Below, piece after piece: positions 1-5,792 of a stretch of DNA of 5,792 bases. Source of the DNA: Gemmatimonadota bacterium. GTDB taxonomy: Bacteria; Gemmatimonadota; Gemmatimonadetes; Gemmatimonadales; Gemmatimonadaceae. Position 1 is the first letter of the stretch, and the number at the start of each line of letters is the position of its first letter. The stretch lies in the NCBI GenBank assembly GCA_029884515.1, contig JAOUHR010000141.1, positions 1-5,792 on the forward strand, read 5' to 3'. The notes beneath the pieces were generated by a model. That model ran no database searches and was not told where the DNA came from. It saw nothing but the letters and a program-made list of their open reading frames with translations. Made by a program: the position numbers and the translations under genes.

Positions 1-593
1 ACTTTCCCGACGACGGCATCGTCGGCGAGGAGTTCGGCACGCGCGAGGGGACGAACGACCGGCGCTGGTTCATCGATCCCATCGACGGCACCAAGAGCTT
101 CGTGCGCGGGGTGCCGCTCTGGGGTTCGCTCGTGGGCATCGCCGACGGCGACGAGGTCCTGGCTGGGGCGGCGTGGTTCCCGGCGGTGAACGAGATGATC
201 GCGGCTGAACTGGGGAAGGGGTGCTGGTGGAACGGCGTGCGCGCCTCGGTGAGCGAGACGAGTACGCTGGCCGGCGCGACGGTGCTCGTGACGGACGAAC
301 GCGCCTTCCGCACCTCGGCCGCGCGGGAGAGCTGGCGCACGCTGCTCGGCGAGGCCGGCCTCGCCCGCACGTGGGGGGACTGCTACGGCTATCTGCTTGT
401 CGCGACGGGGCGGGCCGAGGCGATGGTGGACCCGGTGCTCAGCCCGTGGGACATCGCCTGCTTCCTGCCAATCATCGAGGAGTCCGGCGGCGTGCTCACG
501 GATCTCTCGGGGAAGCGCACGGCGTTCGGTGGCAACGCCATCGCGACCAATCGCGCGCTCGCCGACACCGTGCGGAACTTCTTCGTCGCCTGA
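1..593 (+). CDS. hisN: Histidinol-phosphatase (HisN-type, inositol monophosphatase family), 5' truncated by window edge
   Basis: The gene enters from the left edge in the frame starting at base 3 and ends at TGA 591-593, leaving 196 visible residues. The Mg2+-dependent phosphatase signature of the inositol monophosphatase superfamily is intact: GEE (first Glu = visible residue 9), then DPIDGT (Asp25, Asp28), and a C-terminal PWD (Asp150). By analogy with human IMPA1 (Glu70, Asp90, Asp93, Asp220), these are the metal ligands. The stretch FVRGVPLWG right after DPIDGT, the WGDCYGYLLVA segment and the EESGG motif near the end look more like HisN-type histidinol-phosphatases than true inositol phosphatases. 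These enzymes convert L-histidinol phosphate to L-histidinol in the cytoplasm. The in-frame GTG at 102 is not the start, because the conserved Glu and DPIDGT lie upstream of it. No other his gene is visible, so inositol- or another sugar-phosphate phosphatase remains possible. The family is very sure, the substrate only fairly so. Confidence 0.85.
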   Translation, partial: FPDDGIVGEEFGTREGTNDRRWFIDPIDGTKSFVRGVPLWGSLVGIADGDEVLAGAAWFPAVNEMIAAELGKGCWWNGVRASVSETSTLAGATVLVTDERAFRTSAARESWRTLLGEAGLARTWGDCYGYLLVATGRAEAMVDPVLSPWDIACFLPIIEESGGVLTDLSGKRTAFGGNAIATNRALADTVRNFFVA

Positions 594-644
594 TCACCGT
601 GTGGCGGACATGTCCTGCGGCGACGACCCCCTCATGCACTGCGC
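594..644. other. Convergent intergenic gap with a short palindrome
   Basis: These 51 bases separate the stop of the HisN-like gene (plus strand) from the stop of the M16 gene (minus strand). They contain the perfect 10-base palindrome GGACATGTCC at 606-615. It has no loop and no following T-run, so it is not a recognisable intrinsic terminator. No gene fits here. Termination of the two converging transcripts must use Rho or a signal I cannot see. Confidence 0.5.
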
Positions 645-2039
645 CTAGAACGCCATCAGCTTGAACCGGTTCACCAGCGACGGATTGCCGATGTACGTGA
701 ACCGGATGTCCTTCATCCACGTCTCGGTCACGCGCCGCACGTCCTCGCCGGTGACGGCCCGCAGCTCGGCCACGAACCGATCCCCCGCCCGGAAGTCGCC
801 CCGATAGAGCTCTGCGCGCGCGAGGAAGTCCGCTTGCGCACCCGACGTCTCGTTGTCGAGGAAATACTCCGTGATGAACTGCTGCACGAGGGGACGCAAG
901 TTCTCGGTGCGGATGGTGACTTGCTGCAGGTTCCGCAGTTCGTTCCGCATGATGGCCAGCGTCGTGTCGGGTTGTGTGGTGGTGACGTAGAGCCCACCCG
1001 AGGTCAGGGCGCGATCCCGGAAGCGCGCCTCTACGGCGTACGTGAGGTTCCGGCGCGAACGAACCTCCGCGAAGAGACGCCCGGAGAGGATCGCCGACGC
1101 CACGCGGAGCGCTGGGACGTCGGGCGAGTCGGCCGGCGGCCCGCTCCACCAGCCGAGGATGTAGTTCGTGGGCACGCGGCGCGACACGACGTGGACGTTC
1201 GAGCCGGCACGCGCGCCGAGCACCGCCGGCACCTTCCATTGATATGTGCCGGCCGGGAGGGTCGCGAACGACCGCTGCACCAGCTGCTCGAGCTTCGCGC
1301 GCGGGATGTTCCCCACCACCACGAGCAGCATCCGCGACCGCACGAACTGTTCGCGGTGGAACGCCTTGAGTTGCTCGAGCGTGATGCTGCCGAGCGACCG
1401 CGCGGTCCCCACCGGCGAGAGCGCATAGGGATAGCCGGCGAACGCCACGCTGTCGGCGAGGTACTCGAGCAGCGCGTCCGGGCTGTCCTCGCGCTGGCTC
1501 ACCGCCGTCACGCGACTCTCGCGCACGAACGCGAAGTCGCTCGCCGTGAGGGTCGGCTGCAGCAGCCGGTCCGCGTAGATGCTCCAGGTGGAGTCCACCC
1601 GGTCCGTGGTGGTGCGAAGGCCATAGACGGTGAAGTCCTCGTGCGCGATCACGCCGATGTCGCTCCCCGTGCGCGCCATCGCGCGCCGGAGTGCCTCTCC
1701 CGGATACTTCCTGGTGCCACGCTCGGTCACCTCGAGCAGCATCGTCTCGAGACCGGCGGTCTCGGGGGTCGCGAGCGAGACGCCGCCAAGGAGATAGAGG
1801 TTCGCCACGAAGAGGTTCGTATTGGTCTGGCGGTAGATCACCTTCACGCCGCCGACGTCGAAGCGCGCGGTCGCACTGTCGATCGCCGGTGCGGCCGCCG
1901 GGGCTGGTGCCGGCGCGGCCGCCGCCTGCGCGTGCGCGACTGGCGCGGTGGCCGGGAGCGTCGCGATCGCCGCGACGAAGAGCGCGATCGGCGCGCGCCA
2001 CGGCGCACGCGACCCGGAGGCTCCGCACGCGATCCTCAT
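645..2039 (-). CDS. Exported M16B peptidase-like protein, non-catalytic subunit
   Basis: 464 residues, the usual length for a bacterial M16B subunit. A signal peptide is visible: a basic N-region with Arg11 and Arg15, a hydrophobic core at about 18-33, and an AHA-Q cleavage site near residue 37. An Ala/Pro linker (39-52) follows, then two M16 domains (about 56-245 and 270-455). Where M16 peptidases carry HxxEH, this protein reads AGLETMLLE (95-103): the two His and the Glu are replaced by Thr99, Glu103 and Leu102, so zinc cannot be bound in the normal way. The second domain keeps the Arg/Tyr pair (Arg327 and Tyr334 in RSRRNLTY) that in characterised two-subunit M16B enzymes binds substrate for the partner. 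The start ATG (2039-2037) overlaps the stop of the upstream catalytic gene as ATGA, with GGGGG seven bases ahead as a weak ribosome site. Probable role: essential partner of the upstream peptidase in the periplasm. Confidence 0.93.
   Translation of the reverse strand: MRIACGASGSRAPWRAPIALFVAAIATLPATAPVAHAQAAAAPAPAPAAAPAIDSATARFDVGGVKVIYRQTNTNLFVANLYLLGGVSLATPETAGLETMLLEVTERGTRKYPGEALRRAMARTGSDIGVIAHEDFTVYGLRTTTDRVDSTWSIYADRLLQPTLTASDFAFVRESRVTAVSQREDSPDALLEYLADSVAFAGYPYALSPVGTARSLGSITLEQLKAFHREQFVRSRMLLVVVGNIPRAKLEQLVQRSFATLPAGTYQWKVPAVLGARAGSNVHVVSRRVPTNYILGWWSGPPADSPDVPALRVASAILSGRLFAEVRSRRNLTYAVEARFRDRALTSGGLYVTTTQPDTTLAIMRNELRNLQQVTIRTENLRPLVQQFITEYFLDNETSGAQADFLARAELYRGDFRAGDRFVAELRAVTGEDVRRVTETWMKDIRFTYIGNPSLVNRFKLMAF
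2036..2039 (-). promoter_or_regulatory. ATGA stop/start overlap between the two M16 genes
   Basis: Read on the minus strand, the four bases ATGA contain the start codon of the second M16 gene (2039-2037) and the stop codon TGA of the first (2038-2036). This arrangement normally gives translational coupling and roughly balanced amounts of the two proteins, as expected for subunits of one heterodimer. It also fixes the start of the downstream gene. Confidence 0.85.
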
Positions 2040-3505
2040 GGCGTCACCCCCATCCCCGCGAGCTCCTGCTCGGTGAGGCCCAGCCGCGCCTTCGCGCCCT
2101 GTGGCAGCATCACGCCCGTGATGTGCGGCTTGCCGATGATGAAGCGCTTCGCGTACGACTGCAGCTGGGCCGGCGTCTGTTTCGCCATCTCATCCACATA
2201 GCGGAGGTGGTAGTCGAGTCCGATCACGCTCCACCAGAACCCGATGGTGTGTGCGTTCTCCGAGGCGCGCTCCTGCCCGAACGCGGTGGTCACGGCGCGA
2301 TTCGCCTTCACGTCCTCGAGCTCCTCGGCCTTGAAGTACCCGGGCTCCAGGGTGGCGTCGAGTTCTGCATACAGCGCCTTCAGGGCATCGCGCAGCTTCT
2401 CGGGCGAGGTCTGTCCACTCACCGTGATCGGGCCCACGTGGTTGAGCGTGTAGTAGTTCACGATCACGCCCTGCCAGAGCCCGCGCTCCACGAGCTTCTG
2501 CTGGAAGCGTGAGGTCGGCTGGTTGAGCACGTCGGAGAAGACGTCCGCCGCGAAGGTCGCGTCCTGGTCGGCGCTGGCACTGGGGCCGTGCCATTGGATC
2601 TGCACCGTCACCGCGTTCACGGGCTCCTCGACGATCACCCCTCGGCTCGCGGTGAGCGGCGCCACGGGCGGGATCGGCGCGCGCACGAACGGATCCGCCT
2701 GTCGCGGCCAGGGCCCGAAGATCGACTCGGCGAGCGCGAAGATCCGCCCCGGATCCACGTCCCCCGCCACGATGAGCGCCGAGTTGTTCGGCACGTAATA
2801 GAGGTCGCGGATGGTCCGCATCTGCTGCGGCGTGACGCCCAGGATCACGTCGCGGTCACCGATGGTGTTCTTGCGGCTCCAGAACGAGCCCCAGAGTTCG
2901 CGCCCCACCGACTCGTCCAGCCGGAACCAGGGCGACGACTCGGCCCGGTCGTACTCGCCGATCACCACCTGCTTCTCCCGGGCCAGCTCGTCGGAGCGGA
3001 ACTGCGCGCTGCGAAGCGCCGCGCTGAGGAACCGCATGCCGCCCTCGACCGAGTCTGCCACGACGGTGAGGTAGTAGCTCACGAGTTCCTCGCGAGTCGT
3101 CGCGTTGAACACGGCGCCGAGTTCGGAGGCGCGGTCCATGAACTCGTCGGGCTGCGGGAAGGCGTCGTTCGCCTTGAAGAACATGTGCTCGAACAGGTGC
3201 GCGAGGCCCGCGTACTCGGGCGTCTGCGTGAACGCGCCGTTCTTCACCACGAGTTCCACGGTGGCGATCGGCACGCCGCTCGTGGGCACCACGATGACCT
3301 CGAGGCCGTTCTCGAGCACACGCTGCTTGATGGTGCGCTCGAGCTCCGCGCGCTGGGCGCGGAGCGGGGTGGCGGCGAGCAGCACGCCGGCCACCAACGC
3401 CGCGATCACCGGGAGGAACCTCGGCCGGTGCGCCGAGTACCGTCGGGACAGGAGTCGAGCCGCGCGGCTGGCGATGCCTCGCCGCCGCAGGTTGATTACG
3501 CGCAT
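2036..3505 (-). CDS. Exported M16B zinc metallopeptidase, catalytic subunit
   Basis: 489 residues from the ATG at 3505-3503. The N-terminus is a long basic segment (about 10 Arg in the first 29 residues), then a hydrophobic core (about 30-46) ending in LRA-Q near residue 50, consistent with a signal peptide or possibly an uncleaved anchor. The inverted zinc motif is complete in AHLFEHMFF: His103, Glu106 (catalytic base) and His107. The third zinc ligand is Glu184 in VVIGEYDRAE, 77 residues after His107, the classical M16 spacing. The second domain (about 285-475) lacks the Arg/Tyr pair: the aligned positions in KLVERGLWQG are Leu338 and Gln345. The protein therefore probably needs the downstream subunit to bind substrate. 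M16B enzymes degrade or process small proteins and peptides; the substrate here is unknown. The open frame continues upstream to 3961, but that part is antisense to murB and lacks family similarity, so I start at 3505. No good ribosome site precedes this ATG. Confidence 0.93.
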   Translation of the reverse strand: MRVINLRRRGIASRAARLLSRRYSAHRPRFLPVIAALVAGVLLAATPLRAQRAELERTIKQRVLENGLEVIVVPTSGVPIATVELVVKNGAFTQTPEYAGLAHLFEHMFFKANDAFPQPDEFMDRASELGAVFNATTREELVSYYLTVVADSVEGGMRFLSAALRSAQFRSDELAREKQVVIGEYDRAESSPWFRLDESVGRELWGSFWSRKNTIGDRDVILGVTPQQMRTIRDLYYVPNNSALIVAGDVDPGRIFALAESIFGPWPRQADPFVRAPIPPVAPLTASRGVIVEEPVNAVTVQIQWHGPSASADQDATFAADVFSDVLNQPTSRFQQKLVERGLWQGVIVNYYTLNHVGPITVSGQTSPEKLRDALKALYAELDATLEPGYFKAEELEDVKANRAVTTAFGQERASENAHTIGFWWSVIGLDYHLRYVDEMAKQTPAQLQSYAKRFIIGKPHITGVMLPQGAKARLGLTEQELAGMGVTP

Positions 3506-3530
3506 TCTATGAATCCGTCTCGTTCGAGTG
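3491..3530. promoter_or_regulatory. Divergent start junction, AT-rich dip, possible promoter region
   Basis: GC content falls to 19 of 40 bases here, far below the flanking coding DNA, exactly where the minus-strand M16 operon (ATG at 3505) and plus-strand murB (ATG at 3509) diverge. Only bases 3506-3508 lie between the start codons. Minus-strand TAGAAT (3509-3504) and plus-strand TATGAA (3508-3513) resemble -10 hexamers, but neither has a convincing -35 at 16-18 bases, and both would start transcription inside the annotated coding region. The composition supports a promoter-bearing region; the exact elements are not resolved. Confidence 0.35.
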
Positions 3531-4507
3531 GCCGGACCCGGACACCGCAGGAGGTCGCGGCTGCCCTGGCACCGGCGTTGGGGACCGGTCGGCTCCGCCT
3601 CGGCGAGCCGCTCGCTCCATACACCACGTTCCGGATCGGCGGTCCCGCCGACGTGCTGTACGATGCCACAACGGACGAGGAACTCGCCAGCGCGGTGCTC
3701 GCCGCGCGCCACGCCGGGATCCCCGTCTTCGTGCTCGGCCTCGGGGCGAATATCCTCGTGGGCGACCTGGGCGTGCGCGGACTCGTGGTGCGGAACGTCG
3801 CGCGCGGCATCCGCGACCTGGGCGCGGGACGCATCCGTGCCGAGAGCGGCGTGGTCGTCGCCGACCTCATCCACCACGCCGTGGACGCGGGCTGGACCGG
3901 CCTCGAGCACTACGTCGGCATCCCGAGCACGGTGGGGGGCGCGGTCTGGCAGAACCTCCACTTCCTCGCGCCGGCACCCGCGCGCGAGCGCACGATGTTC
4001 ATCGAGGAGGTCGTCGAGTCCGTCGAGCTGCTCACGCCCGACGACGTGCGGATCACGGTCGGCCGCGACGAGATGGCATTCGGCTACGACACCTCACGGC
4101 TGCACACGAGCGGAGAGGTCGCGCTCGCGGTGACCTTCGCGCTCGCCAAGGGCGACCCGGTCGACATGCACCGCGTGATGCAGGAGAACCTCGCTTGGCG
4201 CGGGTCGCGGCATCCCTGGCTCGAGCACCACCCCAGCGCCGGCTCGATCTTCAAGAAGATCGAGGGCGTCGGCGCCGGGCGGCTCATCGACCAGTGCGGC
4301 CTCAAGGGGCATCGCATCGGCGGCGCGCAGATCTCGCACATCCACGCGAACATCATCGTGAACCTGGGCGAGGCCTCCGCCGCCGACGTGCGCGCGTTGA
4401 TCGCCCACGCACAGGGCGCCGTCGCGGAACGGTTCGATCAGTTCCTGCAGCCCGAGATCGGCTTCATCGGGGAGTTCCAGCCGACGAATCCGGACACGGA
4501 AGCGTAA
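3509..4507 (+). CDS. murB: UDP-N-acetylmuramate dehydrogenase (MurB), divergent subfamily
   Basis: 332 residues from ATG 3509 to TAA 4505-4507. MurB is the cytoplasmic flavoenzyme that uses NADPH to reduce UDP-GlcNAc-enolpyruvate to UDP-MurNAc, the second committed step of peptidoglycan synthesis. FAD-domain motifs are clear: YTTFRIGGPAD (38-48), LGLGANILVGD (77-87) and GIPSTVGGAVWQN (137-149). The C-terminal substrate domain has SAGSIFKK (243-250), whose Ser246 matches the proton-donating Ser229 of E. coli, and QPEIGFIGE (314-322), whose Glu316 matches Glu325. Two parts are unusual: the loop after GGAV lacks the usual NAGAYG, and the usual GYRxS with catalytic Arg159 reads FGYDTS (191-196), with Asp at the Arg position. 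The start is uncertain. The ATG has no close ribosome site, whereas AGGAGG occurs at 3549-3554, eleven bases before an in-frame CTG (3566). The open frame upstream of 3509 is antisense to the M16 gene and is not included. Confidence 0.93.
   Translation: MNPSRSSGRTRTPQEVAAALAPALGTGRLRLGEPLAPYTTFRIGGPADVLYDATTDEELASAVLAARHAGIPVFVLGLGANILVGDLGVRGLVVRNVARGIRDLGAGRIRAESGVVVADLIHHAVDAGWTGLEHYVGIPSTVGGAVWQNLHFLAPAPARERTMFIEEVVESVELLTPDDVRITVGRDEMAFGYDTSRLHTSGEVALAVTFALAKGDPVDMHRVMQENLAWRGSRHPWLEHHPSAGSIFKKIEGVGAGRLIDQCGLKGHRIGGAQISHIHANIIVNLGEASAADVRALIAHAQGAVAERFDQFLQPEIGFIGEFQPTNPDTEA
3549..3554 (+). promoter_or_regulatory. murB: AGGAGG inside murB, possible ribosome site for a later start
   Basis: A perfect Shine-Dalgarno core lies 38 bases inside the annotated murB. 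The next potential start codons in frame are CTG 3566 (11-base spacing) and TTG 3578 (23 bases, too far). Starting at 3566 would still leave the conserved YTTFRIGGPA segment intact and would open a 60-base intergenic region toward the M16 operon. It may equally be just Gln-Glu-Val coding sequence, and CTG starts are rare, so I keep the ATG as the primary start. Confidence 0.25.
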
Positions 4508-5042
4508 GGAGCTGCCGCCCGAGGGCACGCACCGCGCGCGGCACGGGTCCCCCGCGCGGCAGGTCGCCCCGCTCCGCGCGCCGCGAGATGCCGCGCGGGA
4601 ACTCGTTCCACCAGAGCGATGTCGTGCGGTCCCGCAGCGCATCCCAGGTCAACCCGCGCTGGCCGTGTCCCGGCATCCGGCGCACGAACTCCACCCGTTC
4701 GAGCGCGCCGCTCGTCTTGTCCGCCACGGCGAAGAGCACGATCGCCGTCGAGTCCGAGAGCCGGAGCTGCAGGCGGCGGCGCGTCTCGGACGGCCCCTGC
4801 GCGCGGAGGTCCGTGCAGTCCGCAAGTGGGAGCGAATCCAGCACTGTGGACTCCAGCAGCGCGCGCACGTCGAGCACGCCGGCGAGTGTGCTCGGCAGCG
4901 TCGCGAACGCCGAGGAATCGCCGTGTGACGAATCCGCGACAAGGCGCTCATACGGCGTCCGCGCATCCGCGATCGGCACCTCGCGGCACGCGACGACGAG
5001 CGCAAGGGCGACCGCCACCCCTACCGCGAGACGCATCGTCAT
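4464..5042 (-). CDS. Small lipoprotein of unknown function
   Basis: 192 residues. I do not recognise the family. Its N-terminus is a type II (lipoprotein) signal: Arg4, a hydrophobic run of Leu/Ala/Val (5-18), and the lipobox VVAC with Cys19 as the probable lipidated residue. The mature part is mixed charged/hydrophobic without repeats or membrane segments. It contains two further cysteines (in LADCTD and TLPCPD), which could form a disulfide. The start at 5042 is chosen over an ATG at 5069 because it overlaps the upstream stop as ATGA and places the Arg and hydrophobic core correctly; a second ATG two codons later (5036) would give nearly the same protein. The gene is co-directional and coupled with the beta-barrel gene before it, suggesting an envelope partner. 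Its last 44 bases overlap the 3' end of murB on the other strand. That it is a real gene is likely; its function is open. Confidence 0.75.
   Translation of the reverse strand: MTMRLAVGVAVALALVVACREVPIADARTPYERLVADSSHGDSSAFATLPSTLAGVLDVRALLESTVLDSLPLADCTDLRAQGPSETRRRLQLRLSDSTAIVLFAVADKTSGALERVEFVRRMPGHGQRGLTWDALRDRTTSLWWNEFPRGISRRAERGDLPRGGPVPRAVRALGRQLLTLPCPDSSAGTPR
5039..5042 (-). promoter_or_regulatory. ATGA stop/start overlap between barrel and lipoprotein genes
   Basis: Minus-strand ATGA holds the lipoprotein start (5042-5040) and the TGA stop of the barrel gene (5041-5039). This implies translational coupling and supports both reading frames, neither of which has a clear family match to lean on. 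Confidence 0.8.
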
Positions 5043-5792
5043 GGCTGCTGTCCCAACTCGATGTACCATCGCACGTGACCCGAATGGTCGAGGGGTGTGG
5101 CGACACCTGCCCCGACTGATCCCCCGAAGAAGCGGAGGGTGAAACTCGCCGAAGCGCGCGGATGCTCTGTGGGAATCGACCCCAGCAACGTGGTGGTGGC
5201 AAGCGCCTCAGTGGTGCTCGCACGCGTCCATCCTGCCTGTACGCCGAGGGCAATCGCCGGGGCGATGGGCGGGAGCCAGATGCGCGGGCTGATCCGGAGG
5301 GGCGCCCCGAGCAACGGCAGGCGCCGCAAGGCGAGCAGCCGGAGCACCGCCGCCTGGTCTCCCGCGAACTCCTTGTACTCATAGCCGGGCAGGTTCTGGC
5401 CGTTCCCAAGCTCGAAGAACTGCTGGGGCGGGGCGCCAGGCGTGGTGATGCCGAGGTCGAGGCGTGCGCCGATGGAGAAGGGACCGCGGTTCGACCGGAT
5501 CGTGAAGCGTCCCTCGGCGCGCTGGTAGCGGAGTTCCCCATCGCCGCGTTCGTACACGAGGCGCACGCCCGCCCCCGTGCGCAGGAACTCGAGCGAAACG
5601 TCCGGCCGCGTGTCCAGCGTGGCGACGGTCCGCGCGTACCGTCCGCTTCGCACCGGCCGATTCGCCCGGAAGTCGGGGCCGATGCCGAGCGGGCTGCCCA
5701 TCAGGCTCGCGGTCACCGCACGATCCTCGGCCGGCCCCGCCTCGACGCGGAGCTGGGCGCGCCCAGTCGGGCCTAGGAAGCGCAGCCACTGC
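5039..5792 (-). CDS. Probable outer-membrane beta-barrel protein (Omp85/surface-antigen-like C-terminus), 5' truncated by window edge
   Basis: The frame is open from the right edge (base 5791) to TGA 5041-5039, giving 250 visible C-terminal residues. The GTG at 5716 is not taken as the start because the frame continues upstream without a stop. Many short alternating polar/hydrophobic segments (for example VSLEFLRT, VRLVYERG, FTIRSNRG, FSIGARLDLGI) look like transmembrane beta-strands with tight turns. Residues about 126-151 (FELGNGQNLPGYEYKEFAGDQ then AVLRLLALR) resemble the conserved LGG-xxLRGY-x-FxGD-x-L pattern near the end of Omp85/surface-antigen or DUF5686-type barrels. Against a typical Omp85 protein, the chain ends in WYIELGQQP instead of a terminal Phe. 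The N-terminal domains that would decide between assembly factor, peptidase-linked or other roles are outside the window. It is coupled to a lipoprotein gene. Beta-barrel is likely; the family assignment is tentative. Confidence 0.6.
   Translation of the reverse strand, partial: QWLRFLGPTGRAQLRVEAGPAEDRAVTASLMGSPLGIGPDFRANRPVRSGRYARTVATLDTRPDVSLEFLRTGAGVRLVYERGDGELRYQRAEGRFTIRSNRGPFSIGARLDLGITTPGAPPQQFFELGNGQNLPGYEYKEFAGDQAAVLRLLALRRLPLLGAPLRISPRIWLPPIAPAIALGVQAGWTRASTTEALATTTLLGSIPTEHPRASASFTLRFFGGSVGAGVATPLDHSGHVRWYIELGQQP

Noticed and set aside
594..644. Possible bidirectional intrinsic terminator
   Set aside because: The palindrome has no loop and there is no T-run on either strand.
496..2028. 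510-codon open frame on the minus strand
   Set aside because: It lies in a shifted frame over the non-catalytic M16 gene and the end of the HisN-like gene. The product is Arg/Ala-rich and low in complexity, while the other frame shows a signal peptide and M16 domains.
834..2201. 455-codon open frame on the plus strand
   Set aside because: It is antisense to the well-supported M16 genes. The translation is rich in Arg, Glu, His and Gly without domain motifs, typical of mirror frames in GC-rich DNA.
2588..3508. N-terminal extension of MurB by 307 codons
   Set aside because: This stretch is antisense to the M16 zinc-site region and is His/Arg/Glu-rich without motifs. MurB similarity begins about 25-40 residues after the ATG at 3509.
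3506..3961. N-terminal extension of the catalytic M16 gene to 3961
   Set aside because: It is fully antisense to the conserved FAD domain of MurB. The signal peptide starts just after the ATG at 3505, which would be misplaced in a longer protein.
4195..5142. 315-codon plus-strand open frame past the end of murB
   Set aside because: It is out of frame with murB and antisense to the lipoprotein, and it is dominated by Arg, Ser and Ala. The minus-strand frame has a lipobox and a coupled start.
5162..5776. 204-codon plus-strand open frame at the right end
   Set aside because: It is antisense to the barrel gene and its composition is Arg/Gly/Glu-rich mirror-frame type. The minus strand shows strand-like beta patterns and a coupled stop.
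1..5792. Mobile element, CRISPR array, tRNA or rRNA, defence system
   Set aside because: There are no transposase or nuclease-like proteins, no spaced direct repeats, no cloverleaf or rRNA-like segments and no obvious foreign base composition. The genes are housekeeping or envelope functions.

Overview
This is a strongly GC-rich bacterial chromosomal window with high G/C at third codon positions. It is packed with genes: every base lies in or within about 50 bases of a supported gene, and no stretch above 300 bases is empty. Peptidoglycan synthesis (MurB), a lipoprotein with a lipobox, exported M16 peptidases and a probable outer-membrane beta-barrel point to a diderm (Gram-negative) organism. 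The style (GC-rich, paired exported M16 subunits, divergent MurB) would fit Gemmatimonadota or a similar phylum, but that placement is inference, since no marker gene is present.

Layout. (1) Bases 1-593, plus strand: the 3' part of a histidinol-phosphatase / inositol-monophosphatase family gene. (2) A 51-base convergent gap (594-644). (3) Bases 645-3505, minus strand: a two-gene operon for an exported M16B zinc-peptidase pair. The first gene (2036-3505) carries the HxxEH zinc site. The second (645-2039) has lost it but keeps the Arg/Tyr substrate-binding pair. The two are joined by an ATGA stop/start overlap. (4) Bases 3509-4507, plus strand: murB, divergent from the M16 pair with only three bases between the two start codons. 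(5) Bases 4464-5792, minus strand: a second coupled pair, the C-terminal part of a probable outer-membrane beta-barrel protein (running off the right edge) followed through another ATGA overlap by a small lipoprotein. The lipoprotein's 3' end overlaps the 3' end of murB by 44 bases on the opposite strand.

How the genes work together. The two M16 proteins most likely form one heterodimeric peptidase outside the cytoplasm, each supplying half of the active site. The barrel and lipoprotein are probably co-expressed in the envelope, but their function cannot be read from the sequence. MurB makes UDP-MurNAc for cell-wall synthesis, and the HisN-like phosphatase probably serves histidine synthesis; neither has an obvious functional tie to its neighbours. 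I see no mobile element, CRISPR array, tRNA, rRNA or convincing intrinsic terminator. Most of the window is ordinary. The points worth a second look are the non-canonical MurB active site, the almost absent intergenic space between murB and the M16 operon, and the uncharacterised barrel/lipoprotein pair.
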